Source: Codonopsis lanceolata
Taxonomy: Eukaryota > Streptophyta > Magnoliopsida > Asterales > Campanulaceae
DNA: 64,000 nt
Assembly: GCA_013146195.2 (NCBI GenBank)
Contig: CM028377.1
Coordinates: forward strand, 165,829,824 to 165,893,823
Direction of reading: 5' to 3'
Both the position numbers and the translations under genes were made by a program. The notes beneath the pieces are model-generated. The model saw only the letters and a program-made list of their open reading frames with translations, was not told where the DNA came from and did no database searches. Position 1 is the first letter of the stretch; each line of letters starts with the position of its first letter. This document shows positions 10,687-23,238 of this stretch, piece after piece.

Positions 10687-11556
10687 TGTTGCAAAATCAC
10701 AGCTTGGGCTGTCCGAGTGTTGGGTAGGATATCTGGGCTTGGATCGACTTCCTTGAACCTGGCTAAGAACACAAGAAAACCTGAGTGGAAATGTAAGGCA
10801 GGGCCTTGCGAAACCCCTCCGGCGTGAGAGTAAGTATCGTGTGTAAGTCTAAAAGCAATTTGACAAAGTGCCAAGGCTCAAGAAAGTCAGTGTGTACCTT
10901 GTTAATGGCTTATGGAGAGGTATTTATAGGCCCCCAATTGTGGTTGAATACGTCTAGGATTCAGTTTCCATAATTACCTAATCAATCAAGGAGAGAATCC
11001 CTTGATTTTAGGCATGATAGGCGGCTAGCCGTGTAAATGTAGGAGCAGATAAGGTAAGTGCCCTGCTCAAATATGGAAACCTTTGACTTGTCTTGGAGAG
11101 CAAGCTTCTGGTGCTTCCTGCTTGATATGTACTGGCGAGCAGGCTCTCGCCTACTGCTCGATGCAATGCTTCGGATTTGATGTAGATCCAAGGGACACTC
11201 GGCTCCGGGGCAGGGCCAATGCTCGATCAGGTTTGGACGAGATGAATCTGGTTCCTTTGCTAGATATGAAGCGCATGCCCATGGGGATGGCCCCCTCGGA
11301 CAAAAAGGCCTATGCCCGACCAGGTTTGGACAGGAACTACGCTGCCCGCTACTTAGTGATTCCATCATTTTGCCCACTAGGTGGGCGGGCCCCCACATTG
11401 GTCATGCTCGTGACCGGCACGTGATCGTAGCTCATGCCTTGCTCGTGACCCGGCTTGGGCTGGGCATATCAGTGGCCCCTAGCTCCTTGTCTGGCGAGCA
11501 TTCATGCTCAGAGCGGGGAGCGTTTAGATTGGAGGATACTCGCACGGGCGTCAACA
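10687..11556 (-). mobile_element. 3' LTR of a TAT-lineage gypsy element
   Basis: On the minus strand the block starts TGTTGACGCCCGTGCG and ends TTTTGCAACA, giving inverted TGTTG..CAACA termini and a length of about 870 bp. It lies downstream of the minus-strand TAT pol remnant and the antisense ORF, where a 3' LTR is expected, and has a minus-strand TATA box at 10928-10921. The 5' LTR is not in the window, so the ends are inferred from the terminal dinucleotides and position only. Confidence 0.55.
10921..10928 (-). promoter_or_regulatory. TATA box of the TAT LTR
   Basis: Minus strand reads 'GGGGGCCTATAAATACCTCTCC', a classic plant TATA context, about 630 bp into the LTR. Transcription would leave the element leftwards. 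Confidence 0.55.
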
Positions 11557-11835
11557 CTTGTGAATTTTCATAAAATTACAAGGACTTCGGGTGTCATGTG
11601 TGTAGAAGACACTGGAACTTAGTGGCATACACCTGGAGCGTGTCAAGGAGCTTGTTGACGTGGGCGTACCGGGCGAGTGGCGGCAGAGGCGCGTGAGCCG
11701 TCAAAAGAAGGGGTGACTTGATGGGGCACAAAGCATGAAACGACGCATTAAATGCGTTGTGATGATGGGCCGCCAACTCCCAGGCGTTGCTTCGGGCTCC
11801 GCCCCTTTTCCCCCAAAAACCGTCCGGCTCCAGCC

Positions 11836-11844
11836 TATAAAAGG
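11836..11844 (+). promoter_or_regulatory. TATA box of the antisense extra ORF
   Basis: 'CCAGCCTATAAAAGGCAAACC' on the plus strand is followed by a pyrimidine-rich leader ('ctctccccttttttctcttt') and, about 500 bp on, the first coding exon of the antisense ORF. It points against the element's own transcription direction. Confidence 0.55.
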
Positions 11845-12335
11845 CAAACCCCTCTCCCCTTTTTTCTCTTTACTGCTTCCGAGTTTTTAGAGAGAGAGAT
11901 ATCTCAGAGAGCTCCTGCTGCTGCTGCCTTGCTTATTCCCAGGTTCCGGCGAAGTCATTCAACCGCTTCCAGCATTCATTCATTGTCGTTGTTTGCCGTC
12001 TTTGCATCGGTTCAGATCTTCCCCTTGATTGCTTTGAGAAGATGCATCGTTCCAGAAATAACAGTAAACTTCTGACCTTTCTCTCATTTTGTTTCTGGTT
12101 TTTCTGGGTTTAGTGGGGGTTTTCTGAATTTTTCCTTCATCTTCATATGTTTCTGTTAGGGTTTAAGAGGGTAGGACCGCCCTTAGGTAGAGATCGAGGA
12201 ATAAACCTCATGGTCTTGCTCGCTAGGCGGGCATGGCCCCTTTGGTTGACCTAGACTTAGGGTTTCTTTCCCTTCTTTACTTTGCTAGTTACCCGGATAA
12301 AAGACTGATACCCGTCTTCCTCGATCTCTTTGTAT

Positions 12336-15300
12336 ATGTCTGATATGTCAAAGAATGACCGCGAGGCCTTCAGCTACGGCGGGAAGAACGACTCCCTGAG
12401 CAACGAGAAAACTCTTCCCGTTGATTATGAGTCGGATGAGGGAGCTAGATCCATGGCCGGGCCAACGGTTCAAAGGCGTGCAGCTGCCCCCATGGTTGAT
12501 TTAGTTGATTCCTCAAGTGAGGAAGACTACGGAGAGGAGAATGTGATTGGTGGATTTGCTGTCGGGCAAGGCCTTGACCAGCAGGCAGCCAATGTTGAAG
12601 AAGTAGCCGAGCAAGTAAGGGCCGAACTGGGTGAGATGGCCGGAGAGGCCTCTGATGCTGATGAGGAGGATGACATGCCCCTTGCCCGACGCCTTAAGAA
12701 AACAAGCCAAACTCAAGTGGAGGCCACGCTTGAGGGTGATGCGGATGACCGGGACAACGTTCCCCTTACTCCCTGATACAAGATAGTTGGCGGCTCTCGA
12801 GTGGAGGTCACACTTGAGGAGGTTGTTGAGGAGGAAGAGCAGGAGGAGGAAGAGCCCGAATGGTATGTGAATGCAGACGAGAGCCGATACGCTGCTCACT
12901 GGGCCACGCTGGATACCGCGTACAAAGTAACTGCGTGGCTTACATGTCTCGACATCGACTTTGCCTACTATCGGGCCAGCAAGATGGATGTGCCCACTGG
13001 GGTTAACCTTTCCCGTGAGCAAGGGAACGAGCTTCTGTTCTTCGACGACTTTTTCTGCGTCGGACTACACCTTCCGCTGGAACCTTTCCTAGTGGACTTC
13101 CTGCACGAGACCAAAGCCGTGCCTTGTGATCTAATGCTGAACACCGTCCGAGGAATCACTGCTTTCACGATGGCGAGCCGGCTACTAGGGTTCGAGCCAG
13201 ACATGTACTTGTTCCGAAAGCTGTTCATTTTTGCCCCGAGCACAGGAGGGAGAATTGGAGTGAGGGCCAACTCTAATTTCTTGAGGCTGCTGTCCGAAGT
13301 CCCCGGGAAGGTAGAATCTTGGGATAGGAGAGTTCTATTCATCGAGTCCCGGGTCGGCTGGCCCTTCGCGCCTACGGTGACCAGCAAAATCAAGATTCCA
13401 AAGGCCTCCAAACAAGACTTCAGCTCGGGGGAAATTGCCCAGCTGAAGGCGTTGAAGGCTGCCGTTTGTGTGATCGAGGAAAACGAGAAGCGTGTCGGCC
13501 AACAATTTCTGCTTGATTGGAAAAAGTTGGTCTGTAATCCGCGCTATCTTTGCTTGGCCAGAGTGATGGAGACAGAGATCCCCGACGTGGAGCCCCTTTT
13601 GGTTCATGTGCCCGAGAGCCCTCATCCGCATCTTGGGATGACCGCGAGAAAAATGTTCAAGCGAGTGCTGTTAAGTGCCAAATTGGGCCGGTGTAGATTG
13701 TCGGTCAGTCTATGAAGATCGGGATGGTTTTCTGCTACAAAATATGCTTTTGTTTTTGTTTTAGTTATCTTTTGCTCGTAACAGTAACACTGATTTTGTC
13801 TTGCTTTTTCTCGTTTCAGGGAGGAAGAATCCAGTCGTGTTGAAGATGAGGAAGCCGGGCAACTGCGGGCTACCGACCAAGGGGCCGGCACGAAACTAAC
13901 AGTCTGTTACCTTGCCTAAGGTGCCATTCAGTCTCCCCACCAAGAAAACACCGGGCTTGGGCAAGGCTACAAGCCCAGTCAAAAAGGTGCCGACGCCGAA
14001 GGTCATCATCCCTCTCCGCAAAGAGACCGTGCCGAAAGAGGTCGTGGTGACGGTTGGTGATGATGCCGCCGAGCAGCCAGATGCCAACATCTCCGTGGCG
14101 CCCCCTGCCAAGGAAGCCAAGGCAAAGGGCAAGAGGAAGAAAAGCCCCTCTCCTCCTCCTGTTCGGGATGTCCACCGTCGGGGTTCGAGCCCGAGTCCCG
14201 TTCTAACTGCCCCTATTCCATCTGGGCCTGCGACTTGGAGGTAGGCGGTTTCAGTCTAGTCCACCACCGGCCCGCGGCCGTGCTTTGGTCAAAGAAATTT
14301 GCAGGGATCTTGTTCTTTGGAGGCATCAACTTGCATGCTCGTGGAAACCCGGGGGGCTTGGTGGGCAAGGGCATCATTGAGAGGGCACTGCATGATGACT
14401 TTGCCAGTGACCGTGATACTGCCGGCCATGTCCTAGTCGAAAATGTGGGGCTCTGCTTGAGCGAGGTAAAGTATTATCCTGTAGTTCGTTTTTCCTTCTT
14501 TTTCTTTTATGTTGTTGATTCTGACCATCCGTCCTTTATTCGCAGATCACTTTGACTTGTACCAATCTTTATGATCGGTATAATGAGGAGAAGGAAGCTC
14601 GCAAGAAGGCGGAGGCCGATCATAAGGCCCGCGAGAGCCTGGTGAAAGAGAAAGTTGAGCAGGTGGCCCGTCTGGCCAACCAACTTGAAGCCAACACTGT
14701 GGCGGCCAAGAAGAAAGAGGCTGAAATGCTTGAACACAATTTAAAGCTGGTCGCCCAAAACGGCACTCTGGCTGCTAATAAATCTGAGTTGGTCGGCTAG
14801 GTGAAGAAGAACCAGGCCGAGCTGGAGAAGGGGAAGACCACTCTGGCCGTGGTAACCAAGCAGAGGGAACACTTGCAGGTGGAGAGGGACTCCCTGAAGA
14901 TGCAGGCCATCAAGGATGGGAAGCGGATAGAGGAGCTGCTCCAAAAACTGAAAGATGCCAAGGAGGCCGTTGTGGAGGACTATAAGGGATCCCAGGCCTT
15001 CGAGGATGACTTCAAGAGCACTGGTGCCTTCGATGAAGATGTGGATGAGGCCATTATGCCCCATTTTGCACATGGCACCAACCATATCCTCAGACTGCTC
15101 GCTGGCCGCGGGGTTGTGGATATGAAGACCATGGCCGAGTGGGTTGTATTCGATGTCTACTCTGATGCTGCTCGTCAGTCCCATCACTTGGTCCCCTATA
15201 CTGACTCGGAGCTGGAAGCCTTGGTTAAGGCTGATAAGGAAGCTGGCCGCGAGCCTTGGGTCCCCCCTACTCCTCCAGCCAAAAATGTGTGCTACCCGAT

Positions 15301-15493
15301 TGATGCACTGGAGGGTGAGAAGGCTGCACGAATGATGGCAGAGGAGGATGCTAAAAAGGCTGAGCAGGAAGCTGCCCACAAATCTTTGAACTCTGAATAT
15401 GCCGACCAGTTTTGGGCTTTAGCTCAAGATCCTCCATCCCTTCAAGAGCAGACTCATCCACCTCTTCAAGAGCAAACCCTCGACCAGGCCTAG
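12336..15493 (+). pseudogene. TAT-element antisense extra ORF ('putative gypsy type transposon' domain), multi-exon, broken
   Basis: Plus-strand ORF chain opposite in direction to the pol remnant at 16385-18290. The first exon starts at ATG 12336 ('MSDMSKNDREAFSYGGK'), is acidic, and after an in-frame TGA (12774-12776) runs on in the same frame through a domain ending near 13690. It has 'LPLEPFLVDFLHETKAVP', 'ITAFTMASRLLGFEPDMYLFRKLF' and 'GWPFAP', the pattern of the plant putative gypsy-type transposon domain (PF04195-like). Introns are suggested by 'tttctcgtttcag' ending at 13820 and by donor 'gcgag|gtaaag' at 14467 with acceptor 'ttattcgcag' at 14546. A basic, proline-rich linker (about 13912-14230, frameshifted from the exon before) is followed by a long coiled coil (14552-15000, with TAG at 14798-14800) and a conserved C-terminal segment ending at 15493. 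TAT-lineage elements such as Retand and Ogre are known to carry extra ORFs, some antisense. Function is unknown; this copy is dead. Confidence 0.75.
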
Positions 15494-16384
15494 GCTAGGA
15501 TTTATTTATTTTTACTCGGCCTGCGCACCATTATTTCTAACTTTGCCTGTAACTATTTATTTTTAATGAATTGAAAACCGCGAACATTTTGCTACTGTTT
15601 CTCCTGCTTGTAGTGACTTTCTGATTTTTCTCTTATTCTGCTCGCTCATTGTTTTCTTACTTGCACATTTTTCCTGTCATATATTAGTACAAGTACAGGT
15701 GCTCCCCCGAAAACATGTCGAGTCATAAATAAATAAATGGAGTTAACCGAGTATGAGAACTCGTAATTAACTACTTGGAGATAATAAGACTAAGGAAGCA
15801 AGCTTATTACTTAAGTTTAGGAGTTACCCGGACAGATACCAGGTATGAAAGCTTGGTTTTGGCCAAGGCTTTGAGTGGGCCTAGCCCGTATCGCCATGGA
15901 CGAGCTTCCACAAGATTGCTTAGCGGACAAGGCCCAACTCTGAGCAGCAACCAACAACCGGGCCTGGCCCTTGTTTGATGTGGGTACCTCGAAGCAGTTG
16001 TTAGTATATCAATTGGGCGTGGAGATATACGACTAACAGTGTTGCTCGGTCACTATAGGAATCTGAGGTAGTTAGCCGCTATCCTGTAGGAATGGCCTCT
16101 ATCGCCCTGGGCGAGCATCCTAGTACGTGAACCTGGGCATGGCCGCATTTCACCCACAGACAGGATAAGTTCACTAATACTAGGGCGTTTGAGGATTGTT
16201 GACCGGGCATGGCCTTATCTGCTCGCCAGGCGAGCAGATTTTGCCAAACAAATCCAAAAAATAGTAGATGATAGACAACTGAACAAATGAAAATTTTGAA
16301 TGGACAAATATTGAGAAACTTTCCTTTTATTGATCAATAATTAGTGACCCTCAAAAGGACTGAGGTCTTGCCCGTTTGTGCCTT
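15494..16384. other. TAT element spacer between antisense ORF and pol
   Basis: Noncoding. Its start shows AT-rich plus-strand sequence after the antisense ORF (possible 3' end), then GC-richer repeats of 'ggcgagca' and 'cgggc' words. No ORF is supported. Confidence 0.5.
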
Positions 16385-18290
16385 GACTTAAGGATAATAT
16401 TTTTTCAGGTGGTCTGCATGCCAGGGATGCTTCAAGCTTTTTCTTTCTTGAGTTTGTAGTGTGTAGGTGCCCTCCCTGATTATACCAGTAACCTGAAAAG
16501 GCCCCTCCCAATTAGGAGATAGTTTTCCCCATTCTGCCCGGTGACCTGTTACTTCAACTTTCCTGAGTACCCAATCCCCGATAGAGAAAGCGATACCTCG
16601 AACCCTTTTGTCATGATGAGCCTTTGCTCTCTACTTGTAGTTGACCATCCTGAGTCGTGAATCCAACCTTTTTTCTTCAAGTAGATCAAGGTCTATGGCT
16701 CAGGCAAGCTAATTGTTCTACTCGCTGTAATGTGATACGTGATAACTAGGCAAGGTCATTTCTACCGGGGTCATAGCTTCAGATCTGTACGTGAGTGCAA
16801 ATGGAGTTTCCCTGGTTGGTCCTCGGACAGTGGTTCTGATCGCCCACAGGGCTGATGGTAGTTCTTCTGCCCATTTTCCTGCTCATCCTTCCAAATTTCT
16901 TTTGAGAGCATGCAGTACTTGTTTGTTTCCGGCCTTGGCCTGGCCGTTGCCCTGTGGATAAGCTACCGATGACTGCCAGTGCTTGACACCCAAGCGAGCA
17001 CATTCTGCTGTGAATTTGTCCGAGAATTGGGTGCCATGATCGGAAATGATTGCTCGAGGGAGTCCAAACCGGCACCATACTTGATCGTGAACAAACTTGA
17101 TGATATTGGCCTCTGAAATCTTAGCCAAGGGCTTTGCTTCGATCCACTTAGTAAAGTAGTCTATGGTGACCACTGCATACTTGTACTTGCCTTGTGCTAG
17201 TGGGAATGAGCTGATCAGATCAATTCCCACATATCGAAGGGCCAGGCCGCAACGACTGGAGTTTGGGCGGTGGATGGAAGCCTTGGTATGTCCGCATATC
17301 TCTGGCACTTGTCACATTCACGAACATACTTTTCTGCATCCCTTCTGAGGGTTATCCAGTAGTATCCTGCACGCAAAACCCTCTCTACCAAAGTTCGTAT
17401 GCCCGGGTTGCCTCCACATTCTCCCTCATGTACTTCATACATAACGCCTTTAGTTAACTCTGGGGGTACGCAGCGAAGCATAGGTCTGACCTTCGATCGC
17501 TTGTACATGATTCCCCCTACCACTGAGTAACGACAGGCTTGGCTCCGGACTGTTGTGGCTTTGACTTTGTCTGCGGGCAGAACTCCTTGCTCGATGTAGT
17601 CTTTGTAGTCATCAATCTAGCTTCTGGTCGCTGGTTCGATGTCCATTATGACTGGTCTATCAACGGCCGGAGTTTTCAAGTGCTCGATCATTACTGAAGG
17701 ATTCAGCAATGCTAAGTTTGCCTCAGCTATCTTGGACAAGTAGTCTGCTCGGTCAATTCTGATGATCTCCCAAAATTTGAAATTCTTCAAGATTTCTTTG
17801 ACGAGCTCGCAGTACTTGACCAGGATAGGGTGGTGCACCATATACTCCCCCTGGACTTGATTCACCACTAGCTGTGAATCCGAGTACACTATGACTGCTT
17901 CTATGCCCATATCAGTTGCGAGCTCAAGCCTGGCGATCATCGCTTCGTACTCAGCAACGTTGTTTGAGGCAGGGAACTTGAACCGAAGTGCTAGCTCAAA
18001 CTCTATGATTTGGTCGGGAGCTATGAGAAGGATGCCAGCTCTGCTCTCGACTTTGCTCGCTGCCCCATCTACATAAAGATCCAAATAGTAGGCTGGCTAG
18101 GGTTGTGGCAACTATCTTTGCTCGGGCTCTACTGGTTGCTAGGCCTCAGGATCCTCGCGCTGGGTGAAGCTTGTTTCAACCAAGAAATCAGCTAGAGCTT
18201 GAGCTTTGATTGCTCACCAGGGCAAGTAGTCTATATGGAACTCTGTGAGCTCGATTGACCAGTTGAGCAGCCTGCCTAATATAATCCTCA
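16385..18290 (-). pseudogene. TAT-lineage gypsy pol fragment: RNase H and integrase
   Basis: Minus strand, from about 18285 down. First 'LNWSIELTEFHIDY' and 'KAQALADFLVE', the link after reverse transcriptase. Then an RNase H of the TAT type (18084-17617): 'LYVDGAASK', 'NNVAEYEAMIARLELA', 'VYSDSQLVVNQVQGEY'. Next the integrase zinc-binding part (17523-17215): 'HEGECGGNPG', where the second zinc-ligand His is lost, and 'CDKCQRYAD'. Then the catalytic core (17308-16883): 'VGIDLISSFP', 'AVVTIDYFTKWIEAKPL', 'IISDHGTQFSDKF', 'GNGQAKAGNKQ', where the catalytic Glu is replaced by Lys. The C-terminal part ends 'HPWHADHLKKYYP' near 16385. Several stops and frame changes. Gag, protease and reverse transcriptase are gone: the fragment stops at about 18290 against an unrelated LTR. 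Confidence 0.85.
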
Positions 18291-18695
18291 ATGGTTGTAC
18301 AAGCTAGAGACAACAACAATGACTAACCAAAGACCCCGAGGCTACTGCATGCCCGGAAGACAACTAAATGAATAATAAGAATTAAAATACACAAGCTCGA
18401 CGAAACATGTCGGCTACAAAATACAACCAACAAATTACCCAAATGTTCTACCCGACCGTAAAGTCTATATGACTTTACATAAAGTCGACCTCACAAGAAT
18501 AACGTACATAAAAGGAAGTAACGATGCTATAAATAATGGGACTTTGCGAGGTATAACTCGGAAGAGTCGGCTGCGACAAGTGAAGCATACGATCTAACTC
18601 GAACCACATGAACACGTGATCTTATCTCAGTCTACCGATCCACTGTGCACTGCTACAGTCACGATCTACTCGCCCTTTTCGTGGCTAACGAACAA

Positions 18696-21376
18696 CTGCA
18701 ACTAAACAAAGTATGGGGTGAATCATAATGACTCAGTACGCTACTATAAATAACATATTATTATGCACAATTATTAAATAATCATGGCATAATGTTAAAT
18801 AGTAATAATCCATGAACATGTATCACAATGGTTTCGATACTTCATAATTTCCCTTTCTATCATTTCTGGATTCCAAAACCTTCATGTCGCATAATGATAT
18901 CCAAGTAAATGCATAAAACATAATTAACCTATTTCTTTCCTTTCAATAATCATTTATGCAACAGTATGATGATCATGAGCATACATATAAATCTCAACAT
19001 AAATTAGAGTTTACTACTCTAATCTAAACAAACCCATTGAACGAAGGTACACTTCCTTGATTCTCTTACGTCGCTGCTCACGCAAATCACGTGCACAATC
19101 ACATGTGCTCCCGATACGGTTCCTTGGTATCGTCGGCCTTGAGACCACTTCTCAAGTGCCATAGCTTCCAAGGTCATGCTTTCTGCTATGAACAATGGAC
19201 AACTACTTCCCCGCGGCGCGGTGAGGCGTGTGGGACCCTTAGTCTCCGATACGACGACCCACCGCAATCACGAGTCCCATAATTCGTGAAGACGATGTGT
19301 CGTCCCATCATTGACTAACCACACTAAAACTCGATAAGGCCTCAATACCCGATGACATCATCAAAACCAAACTCAACAAGGCTCCAATATCCGATCACCC
19401 TGTCATGTCAAGCAGGTTAGTATTCCTACTTAAACAATATACCTTACACATACAGGAAGGTAATTTAATATCACATACGAGCATGTAATTGCAAGTATAA
19501 CACACATAGCAAGACTAATCATTTAGCATGTTAACCATACACCATATCAAGTTCTTCATTTTTCTCAAGTATAACATCACAAGTTTGGATCGAGTTCCCA
19601 ATCGATCCAGTCAAGTAGGGTTCACACTCTACTAGTATATGACCAACAAAAATATTCATGTCATAAATAAATACTCACATACACCGAGGTAATTCATCTA
19701 TTCTCACCTCAAACCAGAAATTAAGACTAGTCATTTAGTCTAAGAACAATCCTTACTTATGGAGGTCTACCATAATCCCCAAAATAAACATGCCAAGGTC
19801 GTAATTACTTGACCTTACACCATAAATCAAACTTTGCATTTAGTACAAAAAAGTTACTTGTTGACGTCTTCAAAGACCCTTAATTTAAACCCGTCAAGAC
19901 TACTTAGTAGCATTACGTTAAATTCCAAAACAAGACTATACCTCTAGTCTTACCCTTAATTTCATGTCGGACATCTATTAGTCCTTATCTTTCATAGTGT
20001 AGACATCTAAACACTCATACCCATGCTCAAAGCGTAACATGACTATCATTAGTCGACGCTCACAAGTGCCCACTAAGTACACTTAGTAACATCTCTACTG
20101 GCATGGTTGTCCATCCATCGATTCACCGTCATGCCAAATGTAAAGACTCCAAAGTAGTCTTCTAGTAATCCGTGTCCTATTATGCACACCAAAAATGACT
20201 CTCATAACTCAACTAAATAGTTTACTAGTTTAGTTAAGGTTCTCAAAAGCATTCATTCCCAAAGACTTATCAAGTTTAGGTGTCATTGACACACTTACAA
20301 CATGACCCCCACGGTCAACCCAACCGAGACCAACCCGTCTCAAATCCCGTAGGATTCAAACACTTCTTACTCACATGTTAACCAAATCTTTAATCGACTC
20401 CTTTGAGTCTAATTCAAACAATTTGTACTCAGGTCGTTCCCCAACCTTAGTCTCACAATACCCTCTTAATATAATTGAGACGACATCCAATGTCTGACTG
20501 TCAAAACCCAACCAACTTAAGTGTGTTTATTAAAGGCATTAACTCATGGCTCGAGACTAATATCTAGTCTTAAATCACTGAGTGTCCAAGGGTTACACTC
20601 TCTACATTCCCAACGAATGGTTGTCTAACCACATTCTTAAATCTCTTGCAATTAATTTGAGGTTGTAACTCAACCTTCAAACACAACCACACATATAATT
20701 CTTTTAATAAGGACTATATCAAGTCACATTCTACACATTTGACATAGAACGATTGTTAAACTACATTCTTAAGCCTTCTATAAACATCCAAGGTCATGAT
20801 TCGACCCTCAATTAAGTCAACGCACTATCGTGCATGCACGACCAAAGATCCAAACAAGTCTCCGTCCACAATTAATTACCCAAACTATATAAAACCCATT
20901 GACTAACAATAAATTCACAATAACGTCATTCAAGGACTTCAATTGGAGTCCTAAATCATCAATCATCACAAAACACCCATTTGGTCTTACCCGACCAAAA
21001 CTCGAGATCTTAAACGTAAGTCCCGACGAACACGAAAAGTCGTAGGAATTTATCCTAGGGCTCAAAATAGCATCTTAAACATATATTGGACTCCATTGAG
21101 TCAAAATACAAATTACCAAAATCTAGGGCAAGGCACAATTTCGCGATTCCAACTTCATCTGGGTTTCTAAACCCAATAATTAACAATTTCATATCAAATC
21201 CTTTCAATGAACCCAATAAACTCAAACAAATCCATCCCCACATGTTCACTAATCAAAAACCATCATAAACATGTCATCTAGACAAGTATCAACACAATAA
21301 ATTAAGGGGAATACATCTCTAACATCCTAGCATCAACATGGGCTAGAGAGAGAAAGAAGGGGATTTAGTAACGTAC
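18696..21376 (-). other. Predicted leader intron in LTR copy G
   Basis: Minus strand: donor-like GAG|GTACGT at 21376, acceptor-like 'tttgtttagttgcag' ending at 18696. The layout matches the other LTR copies. Confidence 0.4.
19208..19302 (-). promoter_or_regulatory. Conserved hairpin block, copy G
   Basis: Hairpin 1 at 19302-19255 (minus): CGAC/GTCG replaces CGAT/ATCG; CATCG/CGGTG replaces CATTG/CAATG with pairing kept (one G-U); CACGAAT/ACTCGTG has one mismatch; loop TATGGG. The hairpin 2 site (19226-19208) is GC-rich and rearranged. Confidence 0.6.
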
Positions 21377-22440
21377 CTCAATCGTGGCTCAAACATCAAA
21401 GAAAACGAAAACAAACCGGATGGAAAGAATCCATTCGTCGAAGGGCTTCGAAATGGCGTACTCGGGTCAACGATATGTTGGCCGGAACTCCAGGAATCGC
21501 CGAAAAACCTCCATGAACACACCTCACTTTCTCTCTCTATTCTCTAATGGTGGATGCACAAATGAGGAGAGGGAAGGGGAAAATCAGATCATAAGGGAGT
21601 AAGGGGGACCAAAATGCCCTCAATTGGGTGGCCAAGGGTGAAGGAGGGAGGTTAGTTGGGGCTAGGATGGACATTTCACAACAAAAATCAAGAAAATGTG
21701 TTGCTAACTCGTACTGCTACAGTACCACGCTACAGTGCGTGCGTCCAACTTGCGACGGCTCCAGTTTGTACACCGTTTGACGAAACGACGCGATTTCTTC
21801 TCCTTCCACTCTGTAAATGTCCTAAGTAAAAGCCTTAAAAATCCCAAATAGAACAAAAATTTTATCGGGGGTTCCTCGATCAAAACAATTCAGCCGCGTA
21901 CCAAAATCGGTCCGTAATTGCTGTACAACGGACGAAACTACGCAGGACAACCCAACGATTGAAACAACGAACGAACAAGCATACATACTTGTTTTAAAAC
22001 ATGTTAGAAGCCTAATGAAGTGTCTCAAACACGTACCCAAGGTAAAACCAAAATTAAGTGCGACCAAAGTACCAAAGGCGATACGTTAACGATACGCGAA
22101 TTGCAAAATTAAACTTATGACGACGACTATACTTTGAACGTTGTGACCACATGTAAACTTTATAAACATGATTATAAGGATATAAAATTTATTCAAACAA
22201 GTACACGAAAACCTAGGATATCTCAAAGGCCGTAAATAATAATAAAGGAAGATAACTCTCTACCGAGTCGAGTTCCCAACAATGCTAAATCGCGCAATAG
22301 ATACTCTAACACGCTAACGAGCGTAAATCGAACATACCAAGGGTATCGACCTTACTTTAGCCTACCCAGGCATAAGAGGTATTCCACGTTAAGGCTTATC
22401 ATATTAGCCAGACGATCACGTAAAGTTCTGGGGCATTACA

Positions 22441-22814
22441 ATATTCCATCAATCAGATAACTAGAGACTGTAAATTTTTTTGTTTGATGCTCTTTCTATT
22501 TGGCTTAGGACGCGCATAATGATGTCAATTATGGCCATTGATAATTGGTAGTTCATACGTAAATTAATAGTTCCATATATGTACACAAGTAGATTGAACA
22601 CCGTGTACAAATGTGATAATTTATTCATAAGAATTAACTCTCTCTCTCTCTCTCTCTCTCTTGGCAATACGTTTTCCTAGAAAATAAAAACAATTCAATT
22701 AAGGCACTCAATTGTACAGAAGATTGAACACACCGTGTACAAGTAAATAAAAAATTAAACGAAGTGCCATGATTGGAAAAGTGGAGTGTTAATATAAGGA
22801 CATGCATTTATGCT
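22441..22814 (-). repeat. Inverted copy of the repeat at 37276-37650
   Basis: Reverse complement of 37276-37650, sharing the (TC/GA)n microsatellite (22637-22660), 'gaactaccaattatcaatgg', 'gtgttcaatctacttgtg' and 'aagtgccatgattgg'. LTR copy G interrupts it at 22440 and the foldback element begins at 22815. Confidence 0.85.
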
Positions 22815-22960
22815 TTGAATTTAAGCATCTTGCAGCATCATTTTCTCTAGGAGTGGCAAAATGGGTGTTATGGATAATCATGAGTTAGTCTATTATCTGT
22901 GGTTATAATTTTCTCCATGTAATCTGTACTGATGATGTATAGTATCTGATGGATGCAGCA

Positions 22961-22963
<3 letters not shown>

Positions 22964-23008
<45 letters not shown>
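22964..23008. repeat. TA microsatellite, left arm
   Basis: A pure TA run of about 44 bases. The matching position in the right arm (about 29083-29097) has only about 15 bases, so the arms have drifted in length. Confidence 0.95.
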
Positions 23009-23012
<4 letters not shown>

Positions 23013-23238
23013 GTTTCTAAATCTAGGCATCTTTCTTATTGATACTTATGTTTTAAGTGGTAATTTTGGGGTTGATATCAGATATGGGCTCCATAGATGT
23101 ATGTAACAATTCATCCTTCTACTTCGATATACTCCTTCAGTTCCATAATATATGTCCTTTTGAGAGAGATTTTTTATTCTAAAATAGATGATACTTTGCA
23201 ATTTTCAATGATTTTTTTTTCTCTTTTTTTCCAATTCT

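Larger units (their letters stand above)
18300..22440 (-). mobile_element. Long gypsy LTR, copy G (truncated)
   Basis: On the minus strand it begins TGTAATGCCCCAGAAC at 22440, next to repeat DNA that also occurs at 37276-37650. It ends abruptly near 18300 beside the TAT fragment. The last ~390 bp seen in copy F (42950-43335) are missing. It shares with the other copies the hairpin block, donor- and acceptor-like sites, and the 'gcgatacgttaac..gtcgtcataag' block near 22080-22160 (matching 1560-1650 of copy A in reverse). No gag or pol remains. Confidence 0.8.

Noticed and set aside
10982..11573. Frames of 113 and 138 codons within the TAT LTR
   Set aside because: LTR sequence with repeated 'gcgagca' words; no family pattern and overlapping frames on both strands.
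12513..13631. Minus-strand open frames opposite the antisense ORF
   Set aside because: Shadow frames of a GC-richer coding strand; the plus strand shows the domain pattern and splice signals.
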